A stretch of 64,000 bases of DNA from Caviibacter sp963550915 (GCA_963550915.1 CAUVEB010000005.1:1-64000), one strand, 5' to 3'. Shown: positions 1 through 10,152, counted from the stretch's first letter. The notes: generated by a model from the sequence alone, not told the origin. Made by a program: numbers and translations.

Positions 1-46
1 TTCAAGAATAAAAGCAAACAATAGTTAAAGTGTCTATATACTCCTT

Positions 47-1558
<1,512 letters not shown>

Positions 1559-1955
1559 TTTATTTTTTCCTTGTTCGTTTCACCTTTGTCTTTTTCTTAA
1601 CATCTTGTTTGCTTTTTATTTATTCTCTCATTGTCCTTGTCTTCCTATCGGTTGACAAAATATATATTAACAAACTTTAACTCCTTTGTCAACTACTTTT
1701 TTTATTATTTTTTTATTTTATTTTTTCAACACATTATCTATGTATAAATTTTCATTTTTTATCCTATATATTGTATTTTTATTGCATTATAGTTTACCTT
1801 TTTATTTTTCGTCACTTCATTATCGCTTTTAATTTCCTATTTATTTTTTTTATTTTTTTATATATAATCTATCTATATAATATATAGCTAAAAATATGAA
1901 GTACAAAGGGGGAATAGCAAGTTACAGTATAAATTACTGTTTCATGCAGTTTTAA
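1559..1955. other. Noncoding gap between 16S and pth
   Basis: About 400 bases without a convincing gene. It holds the rRNA promoter and leader (minus strand), a very T-rich stretch (about 1695-1865), and on the plus strand a TATAAT at 1876-1881 that may be the pth -10 element. A 19-codon open frame and a hairpin lie just before pth and are described as a finding. Nothing else is recognised. Confidence 0.6.
1664..1692 (-). promoter_or_regulatory. rRNA operon promoter
   Basis: Reading the minus strand, TTGACA (1687-1692) is followed after 17 bases by TAATAT (1664-1669), about 100 bases upstream of the 16S 5' end. The -35 is consensus and the -10 is near consensus. It is the best-matching element in the AT-rich upstream region. 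Confidence 0.55.
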
Positions 1956-2504
1956 ATGAAATTAATAGTTGGACTAGGAAACCCAGGAGAAAAATATAAG
2001 AATACTAGGCATAATATAGGTTTTATCTTTATTGATGAGATTATTAAACGACTAGATATTAAAGAAAATGTTAGAAACGATTTTAATTCTGAATATATCA
2101 AGACTGAAAATGCTTTTTTTCAAAAACCACAAACATATATGAATGATAGCGGTTTTGCAATATCAATGATTATGAAATATTACAAAATAGATGTATCTGA
2201 TTTATATGTAATCTATGATGATATGGACTTAGAAGTTGGTCGTATAAGAATAAGGGAAAAAGGAAGTGCCGGTGGGCATAATGGTATAAAATCTATAATA
2301 AGTCATTGTGGTGATAAATTTACTAGAATTAGAATAGGTATAGGTGCAAAAAAAGAAAATGCAATTTCTCACGTTTTAGGAAATTTTTCAAAACAAGAAG
2401 AGGAAATATTAGATAGTAGAAAAGATGATATTGTAAATTTAGTAAAAGATGTTTTAAATGGAATGTCTACTGAAAAATTAATGAATAAATATAACAGTAA
2501 ATAA
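1956..2504 (+). CDS. pth: Peptidyl-tRNA hydrolase
   Basis: Cytoplasmic enzyme that cleaves peptidyl-tRNA released by stalled ribosomes and recycles the tRNA. The 182-residue length is normal for the bacterial Pth family. Visible family signatures are the N-terminal GLGNPGEKYKNTRHNIG, the QKPQTYMNDSG segment and the YDDMDLEVGRIRIREKGSAGGHNGIKS region (residues about 88-115), which supply the catalytic His and Asp. The ATG at 1956 is the canonical start (MKLIVGLGNPG), but no Shine-Dalgarno sequence lies at a normal distance. A G-rich AGGGGGA sits about 43 bases upstream with a hairpin in between. The next gene, a phosphate transporter, follows on the same strand after about 80 bases. Confidence 0.96.
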   Translation: MKLIVGLGNPGEKYKNTRHNIGFIFIDEIIKRLDIKENVRNDFNSEYIKTENAFFQKPQTYMNDSGFAISMIMKYYKIDVSDLYVIYDDMDLEVGRIRIREKGSAGGHNGIKSIISHCGDKFTRIRIGIGAKKENAISHVLGNFSKQEEEILDSRKDDIVNLVKDVLNGMSTEKLMNKYNSK

Positions 2505-2583
2505 AAATATATTACTACTAGATAACATAATGAAAATAGTGTAAAATATATTTAACTTAACTGATTTTTAAGGAGGTCTTTTT

Positions 2584-4212
2584 TTGGCGAGCTATAATAA
2601 TATCCTTTTTCAATTTTTAGGTGGATTAGGTTTATTTTTATTCAGTATTAAATATATGGGTGACGGTTTACAATTGTCTGCCGGCGAAAAATTAAGATAT
2701 ATACTAGACAAATATACTACTAACCCATTTTTAGGAGTGCTTACAGGTATTTTTGTAACTATTCTTATACAGTCAAGTTCTGGAACAACAGTTATTACTG
2801 TTGGTTTAGTAGGAGCTGGGCTATTAACTTTAAGACAGGCAATCGGTATAATAATGGGTGCAAATATTGGGACTACACTTACAACCTTTATTATTGGGTT
2901 TAATCTGTCACGTTATGCCTTACCTATAGTATTTATCGGAGCTGCATTACTTTTCTTTACAAAAAAACAAGTTTTAAATAATGCAGGTAGAATACTTTAC
3001 GGTTTTGGTGGTATTTTCTACGCATTAAGTCTTATGGCTTCTGCAATGTCACCACTAAAAAATGAGCCTTGGTTTACTGAACTAATGTTAAAATTAGGTC
3101 AAAATTCAATTTTAGGTGTATTTATAGGGACAACACTTACTATGCTAATTCAAGCGTCTTCAGCAACTATAGGTATATTACAAAATCTATACGCTGATAA
3201 TTTAATAACTTTAAAAGCTACTTTACCTGTACTTTTCGGAGATAATATAGGTACTACAATAACAGCTATACTTGCATGTATTGGTGCATCAACTGCTGCA
3301 AAAAGAGTAGCGTTTTCACACATATTATTTAACGTAATTGGAGCTGTAATATTCTTAATATTCTTAGCACCTTTTACAAAATTTATGTTTTTAATGGAAA
3401 GCTTTTTCAAATTGCCTCCAAAGATGACAATTGCATTTGCACATGGTATATTTAACGTAGCTAACACTGTATTACAATTTCCATTTATTGGTGCATTAGC
3501 TTATGTTGTTACTAAAATTTTCCCTATGTCAGATGAAGAAATTACATATAAGCCGGAATATTTAGATGAATTATTAATAAGAAAAGCTCCGTCAGTTGCT
3601 CTAGGACAAGCTAAAAAAGAAATATGCGTTATGTTAAGTAAAGCAAATAGAAACTTTGATTTAGCTTTTGAATATTTTCAAACAAGAGACGAAAAATTAA
3701 GTACTAAAGTTGAAAGAAAAGAAGAAGAGTTAAACGAATTAGACCAAGAAATTACAAAATATCTAACACAATTATTTAGAGAACATTTATCTACAAATGA
3801 AGGAGAAATTGGTTCAAGCCTACTTGATTTAACACGTGATATTGAAAGAATAGGAGATCATGCTGCAGGAATAGTAAAAGATGTTAATTATCAAGTTAAA
3901 AAGAATTTAAATTTTTCAGATGATGCTCAATATGAAGTATCAATACTTAGCAAAATAACAAAAGAAATGCTATCATTAACATATGAAGCTTTAAATGAAA
4001 ACGACAAGATAAAAGCAATCGAAGCTCTTGATTATCATCATAGAATCTATGAATATGAAAAGAAAATTAGAAAAAAACATATTGAAAGAATGAATGAAGG
4101 AATATGTCAAATAAAAGCTGGTCTATATTATGTTGATATTATAAGTCACTTCACAAGAATATGTGACCATGCTAGAAACATTGTAGAAAAAGTTATAAAT
4201 AATCAATCATAA
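2584..4212 (+). CDS. Na/Pi cotransporter family protein with C-terminal PhoU-like domain
   Basis: Inner-membrane transporter of the NptA/YjbB family, expected to couple sodium to phosphate movement. The first ~310 residues are hydrophobic and contain the two inverted-repeat signature loops, QSSSGTTVITVGLVGAG (about residues 63-79) and QASSATIGILQ (about 195-205). Residues about 340-540 are charged and helical with the heptad character of a PhoU domain. The start is a TTG at 2584, chosen because a strong AAGGAGG lies seven bases before it and the protein then begins MASYNNILFQFLGGLGLFLFS. Whether it imports or exports phosphate cannot be told from sequence. It is followed by pepA after 28 bases, probably in one transcript. 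Confidence 0.9.
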   Translation: MASYNNILFQFLGGLGLFLFSIKYMGDGLQLSAGEKLRYILDKYTTNPFLGVLTGIFVTILIQSSSGTTVITVGLVGAGLLTLRQAIGIIMGANIGTTLTTFIIGFNLSRYALPIVFIGAALLFFTKKQVLNNAGRILYGFGGIFYALSLMASAMSPLKNEPWFTELMLKLGQNSILGVFIGTTLTMLIQASSATIGILQNLYADNLITLKATLPVLFGDNIGTTITAILACIGASTAAKRVAFSHILFNVIGAVIFLIFLAPFTKFMFLMESFFKLPPKMTIAFAHGIFNVANTVLQFPFIGALAYVVTKIFPMSDEEITYKPEYLDELLIRKAPSVALGQAKKEICVMLSKANRNFDLAFEYFQTRDEKLSTKVERKEEELNELDQEITKYLTQLFREHLSTNEGEIGSSLLDLTRDIERIGDHAAGIVKDVNYQVKKNLNFSDDAQYEVSILSKITKEMLSLTYEALNENDKIKAIEALDYHHRIYEYEKKIRKKHIERMNEGICQIKAGLYYVDIISHFTRICDHARNIVEKVINNQS

Positions 4213-4240
4213 TTTAATAATAATATATAGGAGGAATAAT

Positions 4241-5680
4241 ATGAAAATTGTTTTAAATGGAAAAGGAGGAGCATTCGTACATTTAGTATTTGAAGGTCAA
4301 GATGTAGAATGCAATATCTTTAATCATCTAAAAGAAAAAGGACTTTACAGCGGAAAATTAAATGAGTTATATGTAAATAGTTATGAAAATGCTATTTATT
4401 TAGGGCTTGGTGTTGAAAGTGAATTCACTTTAGATAAAGCACGTGAAGCTTTCTTCTTACTAGCTAAGGAATTAATGGCTAAAAAAATATATGAAGTTGA
4501 AATTGAAGTTCCTAGAATAAATGGTTTATGCATCAAAAAAACAGCAAGTGCAATAGCTGAAGGACTTATGCAAGCTGAATACAAATTTGATAGATTTATG
4601 TCAGACAAAGAAGAAAAAGCAGAATTAACAGTTAATTATGTTGCTAAGGTTCCTGAAGAAAAATTTGAAAGAGCTAAAGAAGGTATTGAAGAAGCTAAAA
4701 TATTAATCGATTCTATATTTATAACAAGAGATTTAGTAAACTTACCATCAAACTACATCTATCCAGAAACTCTTGCACAAAATGCATATGACATTTTAAC
4801 ACCACTTGGAGTTAAAGTAAGCATATACGATAAAAAACAAATTGAAGAAATGGGATTATTATCATTCTTATCAGTAGGTAAAGGTTCAGATAACGATCCA
4901 AGATTAATAGTAATGGAATACAATGGAGATCCTGAAAATACTGAAAAATTAGGTCTTGTTGGTAAAGGTATAACATATGATTCAGGGGGTTATTCAATCA
5001 AGCCAAGTGACGGTATGAAAACTATGTTCTGTGATATGGGGGGAGCTGCAACTGTAATTGGTTCAATACGTGCTATAGCATCTGCTAAATTAAAATCTAA
5101 TGTAGTTGGTGTTGTTGCTGCCTGTGAAAACGCTTTATCAGGACATGCTTATAAACCTGGGGATATAATTGGTTCTCTTTCAGGAAAATCAATAGAAGTT
5201 GATAATACTGACGCTGAAGGAAGACTTACACTTGCAGACGCTGTATATTATGCAGCAACTGTTATGAACGCAACTAGAATTATTGACCTAGCTACTTTAA
5301 CAGGAGCTTGTTTAATCGCTTTAGGTGAAGTTTATACTGGAAGTGTTACTAATAATCAAGCTTTCTTTGATGAAGTTAAATCTGCATCAGTTGAAGCTGG
5401 AGAAAAAATATGGCAATTACCAATAGATCCATTATTTGGAAAACAAAATAGATCTAGAGTTGCTGATATAAAGAATACTGGTGGTAGACTTGCAGGTACT
5501 ATAACAGCTGGTATGTTTGTTGGAGAATTTGTAAATAACTTACCATGGGTACATTTAGATATTGCTGGTACAGCATTCTTATCTAAATCATATGGATATT
5601 TACCAGAAGGTGCAACAGGTATACATGTTAAAACTTTATTCAAATTAGTTGAAAAAAACTTAAGAAATTGTAAATTATAA
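4241..5680 (+). CDS. pepA: Leucyl aminopeptidase, M17 family
   Basis: Cytosolic metallo-aminopeptidase that removes N-terminal residues from peptides. The C-terminal catalytic half carries the M17 hallmark NTDAEGRL (about residues 327-334) and the metal-binding K/D region around VGKGITYDSGGYSIKP (about 242-257). The 479-residue length fits the family. A GGAGG lies 8 bases before the ATG. It probably works with the Opp transporter and the M18 peptidase elsewhere in this window to use scavenged peptides. A strong hairpin terminator follows directly. Confidence 0.95.
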   Translation: MKIVLNGKGGAFVHLVFEGQDVECNIFNHLKEKGLYSGKLNELYVNSYENAIYLGLGVESEFTLDKAREAFFLLAKELMAKKIYEVEIEVPRINGLCIKKTASAIAEGLMQAEYKFDRFMSDKEEKAELTVNYVAKVPEEKFERAKEGIEEAKILIDSIFITRDLVNLPSNYIYPETLAQNAYDILTPLGVKVSIYDKKQIEEMGLLSFLSVGKGSDNDPRLIVMEYNGDPENTEKLGLVGKGITYDSGGYSIKPSDGMKTMFCDMGGAATVIGSIRAIASAKLKSNVVGVVAACENALSGHAYKPGDIIGSLSGKSIEVDNTDAEGRLTLADAVYYAATVMNATRIIDLATLTGACLIALGEVYTGSVTNNQAFFDEVKSASVEAGEKIWQLPIDPLFGKQNRSRVADIKNTGGRLAGTITAGMFVGEFVNNLPWVHLDIAGTAFLSKSYGYLPEGATGIHVKTLFKLVEKNLRNCKL

Positions 5681-5689
5681 TAATTAACT

Positions 5690-5733
5690 AAAATAGGAGA
5701 TCATAGTTAAAACTATAAATCTCCTATTTTTTT
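5690..5733. terminator. Bidirectional terminator between pepA and the RM operon
   Basis: Perfect stem AAATAGGAGAT (5691-5701) with ATCTCCTATTT (5719-5729), with a nested ATAGTT/AACTAT stem inside the loop. T-runs lie on the 3' side on both strands, so it can end pepA and the convergent methyltransferase gene. Confidence 0.9.
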
Positions 5734-6481
5734 ATTTTCTAAAAACAAATAAATATTCATGTGCTATTAATAAAAAATTATATTTTATACTATTTGTTTT
5801 CCAATAGCCTGTTGCTCTACAATTGTGTTGTTCTTTTATAATCGTTTCTTTAATTTTAAATCCTGATTTTATAAATACATTCATTACTTCAAAAGCTAAA
5901 GGTATCATATGTCCTTTTTGCCTTGTATCTCCTATAAGGATAGCACAAAATTTATCTTTTTTTAAAACTCTATAACATTCGTTGGCTACACTTTCCATTT
6001 CAATTAAAAAATCTTTTATTTTAAGTCTAGAAATATCGTCTTCTATATCTGAACTATATTGTATTATATTGGCATATGGCGGATGTGTACAAATTAAATC
6101 TATAGTTTCATTTTGTATAAATTCTAAATTTCTAGCATCTCCTTTATGTAAATGTATTTCAGAATTTGAATTTTCATATTTAAAATCTATCTTCTCTTTG
6201 CACAAATTTATAGAGTTATCATTTACATCAACTCCTATTATATTACGATTTAAAAGTTTAGCCTCAACAAGAGTTGTACCACCACCTACAAATTGGTCAA
6301 GTATTAAGTCATTTTCATTAGAGTATCTTAAAATAATGTTTCTAGGTATATATGGAGACCAATTGCCTCTATATTTTGAATCATGTGTAGCCCATTTACC
6401 TCTTACAGGAAAAGACCAATGTGTTGTCATTTCCAACTCAAAATTTTGTGGTTCATATTCTTTTATATTGCATTTTTTCAT
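5732..6481 (-). CDS. DNA methyltransferase, second MTase of a DpnII-type system
   Basis: SAM-dependent DNA methyltransferase of 249 residues and last gene of the RM operon. The SAM-binding motif I is DQFVGGGTT (residues 62-70), followed by an acidic GVDVND. The catalytic motif IV is HPPYANI (133-139), so motif I precedes motif IV. A motif-X-like helix (PRNIILRYS) lies just before motif I. DpnA-type second methyltransferases of GATC systems, as I recall them, have DPPY near the N terminus and motif I near the C terminus, so this is a different layout. The HPPY tetrad and order resemble amino-MTases that methylate adenine N6 or cytosine N4; which base is modified is not clear. An SD (GAGGGA) lies before the ATG. 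It starts 17 bases after the endonuclease gene stops. Confidence 0.8.
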   Translation of the reverse strand: MKKCNIKEYEPQNFELEMTTHWSFPVRGKWATHDSKYRGNWSPYIPRNIILRYSNENDLILDQFVGGGTTLVEAKLLNRNIIGVDVNDNSINLCKEKIDFKYENSNSEIHLHKGDARNLEFIQNETIDLICTHPPYANIIQYSSDIEDDISRLKIKDFLIEMESVANECYRVLKKDKFCAILIGDTRQKGHMIPLAFEVMNVFIKSGFKIKETIIKEQHNCRATGYWKTNSIKYNFLLIAHEYLFVFRK

Positions 6482-6498
6482 TAAATCCCTCGCATATA

Positions 6499-7368
6499 TT
6501 ATTTAACTATTTCTTCTAATATATTATTTTCTAAATCTTTTATATTATAAATATGCTCCATTATATCAAATGTTTCTTCAAGATTATTTCTAGCACTGAT
6601 CCAACCTGTTCCATCTGTTATCCAAATAAATGTAAATCCATTTATATCTTTTGACTCAAGTGAAATTGTTTTATAACTTCTTGCAGTTTCATTTAATTTA
6701 CTACCACTGGCTCTATAAAAATTCGTTTCTATAGCATATATCATTTTATCCGTTTTAATTACATAATCAAATCTCTTTTCAGCTTTGCCTTTATTAGATA
6801 TTGCAGATAAATCTATACCCCATTTTTCTGTTATTTCATGAATATACATTTCTTTAAAATAATTAATATTTTTAATAAAACCTGTTTTTTGTATGAATTT
6901 TTCTACTAAATTTTCCATAAGAGTTCCACCACGATTTTTTCTACCATTGGTATCTAATCCTGTTTCAACCCCTGTTATATAATCAAAAAGATTATTTATA
7001 ATATGATTTGAAATTAAATCAAAAAGTCCTGTTTGTTCCATAAAATATGAATATGTTTCGTATTCATGAACTTTTAAAGGACTATTAAAATCAAACTTTT
7101 TTTGCCCATTTTCATCTTGACAATATATTTCATTTGTTCTTACAGCAAGTAAAATAGGGATACATTTTATTATTTCTGGATATTTTCTAATTAAAAAATC
7201 AAAGTCTTTTTTTATATTTTTAGAACCAATTAATGAATTCAAAATATTTAATTCAATTTTTAAATTATCGACATTTTTATATACTTTTTTAAAATCAACA
7301 TAATATTTATAATCTGATATACTCTCCCTAAAGCTTGATAACCAATCATTAAAATTTCTATTTATCAT
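6499..7368 (-). CDS. Type II restriction endonuclease, DpnII family (GATC)
   Basis: Predicted to cut unmethylated GATC. The 289 residues match the DpnII/MboI endonuclease family as I know it. Features are the AVRTNEIYCQDE segment, a TGVETGLDTNGRKNRGGTLME block (about 142-162) and the PD-(D/E)xK-like core RFDYVIKTDKMIYAIETNFY (about 206-225), followed by GSKLNETARSYK. The Asp of RFDYV and the Glu-Thr-Asn of AIETN are the likely catalytic positions. It lies between two methyltransferase genes on the same strand, 23 bases after the GATC adenine methylase. No frameshift is seen, so the system looks active. Confidence 0.92.
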   Translation of the reverse strand: MINRNFNDWLSSFRESISDYKYYVDFKKVYKNVDNLKIELNILNSLIGSKNIKKDFDFLIRKYPEIIKCIPILLAVRTNEIYCQDENGQKKFDFNSPLKVHEYETYSYFMEQTGLFDLISNHIINNLFDYITGVETGLDTNGRKNRGGTLMENLVEKFIQKTGFIKNINYFKEMYIHEITEKWGIDLSAISNKGKAEKRFDYVIKTDKMIYAIETNFYRASGSKLNETARSYKTISLESKDINGFTFIWITDGTGWISARNNLEETFDIMEHIYNIKDLENNILEEIVK

Positions 7369-7391
7369 GTATTATACCTTCCTAAATTAAA

Positions 7392-8279
7392 TTATATATC
7401 ATAATTAGCAATAATAAGCTCTTTAACTTTTTCTCTTGAATTTCCTTTACAACTTATGAAACGATTTGCAATTATTCTTTTAATATTATAATTACTATAA
7501 ATCTCATCAAAAAAATTATCATTTTCATCTATGTTTTTAGGATCTGAGTTACTAAGAACTATTTTAGCTCCTTTTTTGTTAATAGTATCTATAAATTTAG
7601 AAAGTTCAATTTGTTTTTCATCTGTAAAATCATATTTTGTATATGAAGTAAAATTCGCTGTTTTAGTAAGTGGTCTGTATGGGGGGTCAAAATATACAAA
7701 AGTATTTTCATCTATAAATTTAATAGATTTCTTATAATCACCATATACTATTTCTACTTTTTTTAATTTTTTTGATATTTTACGAAGATTAACTTCATCA
7801 CAAATTAAAGGATTTTTATACCTTCCCATTGGTACATTGAACATTCCGTTTTTATTTACACGAAAAAGACCGTTAAAACATGTTCTATTAAGAAATATCA
7901 TAAGAGTTGCTCTTTCAATATTATATTTTTTACTATTAGTCTTTAACTCATTAAAACGATCACGTTTTTTTGTATAATAATTTTTTCTATTTTCTTCATT
8001 TTGTGCTAAAAATTCATTTTGTATAATTAAAAGCTCTTTAACTAATTTATCAATATTATCACGTATAACTTTATATGTGTTTATTAAATCAAAATTTGTA
8101 TCACTTATATATATAGAATCTAGCTCATATTTATTTAAAATATCAAATAAAATAGCTCCGCCTCCTACAAATGGTTCTGCGTATTTTGTTATTTTGCTTT
8201 TTTCAAATGGATAATATGCCATTATTTCTGAAATTAGTTGTCTTTTCCCACCAGCCCATTTTAGGAACGGTTTTACCAT
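7392..8279 (-). CDS. DNA adenine methylase, D12 class (Dam/DpnM-like, GATC)
   Basis: Methylates adenine N6 in GATC and protects the host from the neighbouring endonuclease. The 295 residues begin MVKPFLKWAGGKRQL, the family's N-terminal motif X. Motif I (EPFVGGGAIL, about 35-44) and the catalytic DPPY (198-201) follow in the alpha-class order, with a target-recognition region between them. A longer frame reaches 8327, but the ATG at 8279 is preferred because GGAGG lies seven bases before it. The gene starts 13 bases after the dapB stop, so methylase expression is probably tied to dapB transcription. Confidence 0.93.
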   Translation of the reverse strand: MVKPFLKWAGGKRQLISEIMAYYPFEKSKITKYAEPFVGGGAILFDILNKYELDSIYISDTNFDLINTYKVIRDNIDKLVKELLIIQNEFLAQNEENRKNYYTKKRDRFNELKTNSKKYNIERATLMIFLNRTCFNGLFRVNKNGMFNVPMGRYKNPLICDEVNLRKISKKLKKVEIVYGDYKKSIKFIDENTFVYFDPPYRPLTKTANFTSYTKYDFTDEKQIELSKFIDTINKKGAKIVLSNSDPKNIDENDNFFDEIYSNYNIKRIIANRFISCKGNSREKVKELIIANYDI

Positions 8280-8292
8280 TTCACTTCCTCCT

Positions 8293-8973
8293 TTACTCAT
8301 ATATATATAATCCGCTACTCTTCTCATTTAATTTTTCTGCAAGTTTTATAGCACCTATAGCAAATATTTTTCTTGAAAATGCTGTATGTTTTATTTCAAT
8401 TACTTCATCTTCTCCTGCAAATATTATTTTATGCTCTCCTACAATATTTCCTGCTCTTACACTATGTATACCTATTTCATTATTTTCTCTTTTTGCAGTT
8501 CTATTTGTTATTATATCTAAATCTTTTTTTACATTTTGTATGTTTTTTGCAATTGTTTTAGCTGTCCCACTAGGTGCATCTATTTTTCTATTATGATGTG
8601 CTTCTACAATTTCAATATCATAGCCAGATAATAAAGTAGTTGCTAATTGTACAAGTTTATTTAAACTAAATACACCAAGTGATGTATTAGTTGCTTTTAT
8701 AATATATATATATTTAGAATACTCCTCTATCATTTTTTCTTCTTCAATTGTATGACCAGTTGTAGCAATTAACACTGGCTTATTTTTTTCTTTTGCAAAT
8801 TCTAATAATTTTTTTGTTGCACTATGGTGTGAAAAATCAATTATAACATCAAAATCAGAATTTACTGCTATATTTTCTAGTGGATTTACCATATCTACGT
8901 AAATATTTGGTTCTTTGACACAATCTTTTACAATATTTGCCATAACTCCATTACCAAAAATTAAAATTTTCAT
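8293..8973 (-). CDS. dapB: 4-hydroxy-tetrahydrodipicolinate reductase
   Basis: NAD(P)H-dependent step of the diaminopimelate/lysine pathway, needed for peptidoglycan cross-links. The N-terminal nucleotide-binding loop is GNGVMA (residues 7-12). The catalytic and substrate-binding signature EAHHNRKIDAPSGTA is intact (about 144-158). At 226 residues it is shorter than the ~265-residue enzyme of E. coli but agrees with shorter clades. An AAAGGATG SD precedes the ATG. It lies alone among DAP genes here, is divergent from ptsH, and is followed immediately by the RM operon. Confidence 0.94.
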   Translation of the reverse strand: MKILIFGNGVMANIVKDCVKEPNIYVDMVNPLENIAVNSDFDVIIDFSHHSATKKLLEFAKEKNKPVLIATTGHTIEEEKMIEEYSKYIYIIKATNTSLGVFSLNKLVQLATTLLSGYDIEIVEAHHNRKIDAPSGTAKTIAKNIQNVKKDLDIITNRTAKRENNEIGIHSVRAGNIVGEHKIIFAGEDEVIEIKHTAFSRKIFAIGAIKLAEKLNEKSSGLYIYE

Positions 8974-8992
8974 ATTAACACATCCTTTATTA

Positions 8993-9021
8993 TTGACATT
9001 TTTTGTTTTCTATTGTATGAT
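8993..9021 (+). promoter_or_regulatory. ptsH promoter
   Basis: TTGACA (8993-8998), 17-base spacer, TATGAT (9016-9021). The -35 is consensus, the spacing is optimal, and the element sits 34 bases before the ptsH start codon. Confidence 0.75.
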
Positions 9022-9054
9022 TTTAGTAGATTACATACTGTAGGGGGAAAAGCC

Positions 9055-9315
9055 ATGATTAGTCAATCATTAGTTTTCACAGGTCCACAAGGACTACACG
9101 CTAGACCAGCTGGAGCTTTAGTAAAAAAAGCGAAAGAATTTGAAAGTTCAATTCAAATTGTTTATGAGAGTAATAGCTTTAATGCTAAAGCAATTACTAA
9201 ATTATTGTCTGCAGGTATTAAAAATGGTGCAGAATTAACAGTTACAGCCGAAGGTGCAGATGAAGAACAAGCAGTTAATTCTATCGTTGAATTTTTAGCA
9301 AATGTAAGAGATTAA
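9055..9315 (+). CDS. ptsH: Phosphocarrier protein HPr
   Basis: Small phosphotransferase-system protein that carries phosphate from enzyme I to sugar-specific IIA domains. The 86 residues contain the active-site GLHARPAG with His15 at the canonical position. The start at 9055 is chosen because AGGGGGA lies just before it and the protein then begins MISQSLVFTGPQGLHARP; an upstream in-frame ATG at 9013 would add a non-conserved tail. Position 46, the regulatory Ser phosphorylated by HPr kinase in Bacillus, is Ala here (NAKAITKLL). The gene is monocistronic, with its own promoter and terminator and no ptsI beside it. Confidence 0.95.
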   Translation: MISQSLVFTGPQGLHARPAGALVKKAKEFESSIQIVYESNSFNAKAITKLLSAGIKNGAELTVTAEGADEEQAVNSIVEFLANVRD

Positions 9316-9320
9316 TAATG

Positions 9321-9350
9321 AAAAGGAGCAAAAAAGCTCCTTTTTTGTAT
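9321..9350 (+). terminator. ptsH terminator
   Basis: Perfect 9-bp stem AAAAGGAGC (9321-9329) and GCTCCTTTT (9336-9344) with a six-A loop and a T-run. It may also work on the minus strand for the convergent pseudouridine synthase gene. Confidence 0.9.
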
Positions 9351-9357
9351 ATAAAGT

Positions 9358-10143
9358 TTATATTTCAAATTTATAATTATCAAATTCTATATATTTACAT
9401 TTTAACATTAATTCATCATTTTTCTTATATTTACCATATTTATCATCGCCTATTATACTAAGTCCTATGCTTTGCAACTGAACTCTTATTTGATGTTTTC
9501 TTCCTGTAATAAGCTCTACTTCAAATATTATATTTCCATTTTTTATGTTTATTACCTTAAAAATACTTTTAGCTAATTTACCGTTTTCACTTACAATTAC
9601 TCCATTATCTGTTGTAAGTAATTTGTTTTCTATTACAAACTCATCTCCAACTTTGTATTTTCCATCATCAACTGTTATAGCCTCGTATTTTTTTATAAGT
9701 TTTGATTCTCTTATAAGGGTAGTTACATGTCTTAACATGCTTGGTGTTTTACAACCTATTACAAGTCCTTTTGTTTTTATATCAAGTCTATTTGCAAAAT
9801 CTACATTATATAATTCTGCTAAACCTTTTAAATGTGTACTTCCTTTATGCATAGGCATACCACTTGGTTTGTTTATAATAAGAAGATTGTCATCTTCATA
9901 TACTATATAATCTTTATTATAGTTTTTCATTACTTTTTTGTTAAGATTAAAATCAAGTTCTACTATACTAAGTTTATCATTACATTTTAATCTATAATCT
10001 TGTTTTACTTTTTTTGAATTAACTTTTACTTTTCCTGTTCTTATTGCAGAAAATATTGAAGATAAACTATCATTTTTACAATTTTTTCTAAGAAATTTAT
10101 CAAGTCTTACATTTTCATATTCTTTAGTTATTATAGTTTCCAA
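9358..10143 (-). CDS. Pseudouridine synthase, RluC/RluD family
   Basis: Isomerises uridines in rRNA. Residues 1-60 form an S4-type RNA-binding domain (VRLDKFLRKN, then GKVKVNSKKVK). The catalytic segment is ANRLDIKTKGLVI (about residues 117-129) with the nucleophilic Asp, and the C-terminal signature is ITGRKHQIRVQL. The 261-residue length is a little short for RluD. Which rRNA positions it modifies cannot be assigned. It is the last gene of a seven-gene minus-strand operon and starts nine bases after rodA ends. Confidence 0.9.
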   Translation of the reverse strand: METIITKEYENVRLDKFLRKNCKNDSLSSIFSAIRTGKVKVNSKKVKQDYRLKCNDKLSIVELDFNLNKKVMKNYNKDYIVYEDDNLLIINKPSGMPMHKGSTHLKGLAELYNVDFANRLDIKTKGLVIGCKTPSMLRHVTTLIRESKLIKKYEAITVDDGKYKVGDEFVIENKLLTTDNGVIVSENGKLAKSIFKVINIKNGNIIFEVELITGRKHQIRVQLQSIGLSIIGDDKYGKYKKNDELMLKCKYIEFDNYKFEI

Positions 10144-10152
10144 ATTATCACC

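Noticed and set aside
1652..1680. TTGACA on the plus strand near 1652
   Set aside because: No suitable -10 at 16-18 bases, and it lies in the rRNA leader. The minus-strand element is the better promoter.
3150..3467. 105-codon antisense frame in the phosphate transporter gene
   Set aside because: Overlaps a well-supported gene and resembles no known protein.
5982..6506. 174-codon plus-strand frame over the second methyltransferase
   Set aside because: Antisense to a gene with clear methyltransferase motifs.
8171..8596. 141-codon plus-strand frame across the methylase/dapB junction
   Set aside because: Composition of a shadow frame (Phe/Leu/Ile-rich) antisense to two real genes.
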